Shown piece by piece: positions 44,214-44,402 of a stretch of DNA of 44,402 nucleotides; the stretch's first letter is position 1; each line of letters starts with the position of its first letter. Origin of the DNA: Welwitschia mirabilis (Eukaryota > Gnetophyta > Gnetopsida > Welwitschiales); assembly GCA_051453625.1 (NCBI GenBank), contig JBOZIK010000001.1, positions 14,681,907-14,726,308 on the forward strand, written 5' to 3'. A program made the position numbers and the translations under genes. The notes under the pieces were generated by a model, which was given only the letters and a program-made list of their open reading frames with translations, made no database searches and was not told where the DNA came from.

Positions 44214-44402
44214 TATCTTATAAAAATTGAAATAAAATAATTAAGTAAATGTAATGCCAGTGAATGGAGATGAAATGCAGTAAAAGGAAATGGAAATGTA
44301 ATGGATTCCACTTAGATCTTAGTCTTTCTATCACAAGGACTATCTTCTCTATAATTTAGATCAATTAAAAAGAGCATTTAACTAGTTCTTAATCAACATA
44401 AA
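44214..44402. other. Window end, gypsy internal region
   Basis: No motif is seen in the last 190 bases. Integrase would be expected further right. Confidence 0.4.

Larger units (their letters stand above)
28636..44402 (+). mobile_element. Ty3/gypsy element (Tat/Ogre-like features), interrupted by a copia insertion
   Basis: On the + strand gag, a CCHC-like region, protease and reverse transcriptase lie in order from about 29.1 to 32.7 kb. RNase H coding then resumes at 43722, right after the right-hand LTR end of the copia element at 32979-43721. The protease tail (FNLLIDHPWV-type motif) and the polymerase motifs resemble plant Tat-lineage gypsy elements. The element continues past the window end, so integrase and 3' LTR are not visible; the 5' LTR is also not found. 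All domains carry stops and frameshifts. The gap at 32701-32958 hides the left junction partly. Confidence 0.75.

Noticed and set aside
1-44402. Recoded TAG/TGA as sense codons (alternative genetic code)
   Set aside because: TAG often stands where Gln is expected, but TAA, TGA and frameshifts also occur, catalytic residues are lost and the elements are clearly decayed. Methylation decay explains it better.
1-44402. tRNA, rRNA, CRISPR arrays, bacterial promoters or terminators
   Set aside because: No tRNA-like T-arm with matching stems, no regularly spaced identical repeats with unique spacers, and no bacterial gene organisation were seen.

Overview
This window looks like intergenic, repeat-dominated nuclear DNA of a seed plant. 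It is very AT-rich, has no bacterial-style gene packing, and contains no intact protein-coding gene that I can recognise. What can be identified are decayed LTR retrotransposons of both plant superfamilies (Ty3/gypsy and Ty1/copia), a few simple repeats and one doubtful DNA-transposon end. I cannot name the species.

Layout. 1-291 is the C-terminal tail of a gypsy integrase (+). 3.1-4.9 kb holds a decayed, unidentified coding stretch that ends in a coiled coil. 6.9-10.8 kb holds copies of an old LTR-like sequence around a copia RNase H fragment (+). 10.8-15.0 kb is a decayed copia gag-pol read on the minus strand (gag, protease tail, integrase, reverse transcriptase). 15.7 kb has a copia-like polypurine tract (+). 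15.8-28.6 kb is mostly featureless AT-rich DNA with an LTR-like segment near 20 kb, a long CT microsatellite, and a short coding-like fragment at 26.5 kb. From 28.6 kb to the end there is a clear nested structure. A gypsy element on + (gag, protease, reverse transcriptase) is interrupted at 32,979-43,721 by a minus-strand SIRE-type copia element with two LTRs, a Met-tRNA primer-binding site, gag, a pol reduced to its two ends, an envelope-position ORF and polypurine tracts. The gypsy RNase H resumes right after the insertion.

Decay. Frames that match retroelement proteins are broken mostly by TAG and TGA at positions where glutamine or tryptophan is expected. CAG/CTG is scarce and TAG/CTA abundant. 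This fits long-term cytosine deamination at CHG-methylated sites in silenced plant repeats. No element here appears able to move by itself.

Assembly warning. Of 27 N-gaps, 20 are flanked by direct duplicates that abut the gap on both sides: the left copy ends at the gap and the right copy starts at it. This is the signature of overlapping contig ends (probably diverged haplotypes) that were laid end to end and not merged. About 7.8 kb of the window is probably counted twice, including a 2.04 kb gag/LTR block and a 0.99 kb block, so apparent tandem duplications here should not be read as biology without checking.
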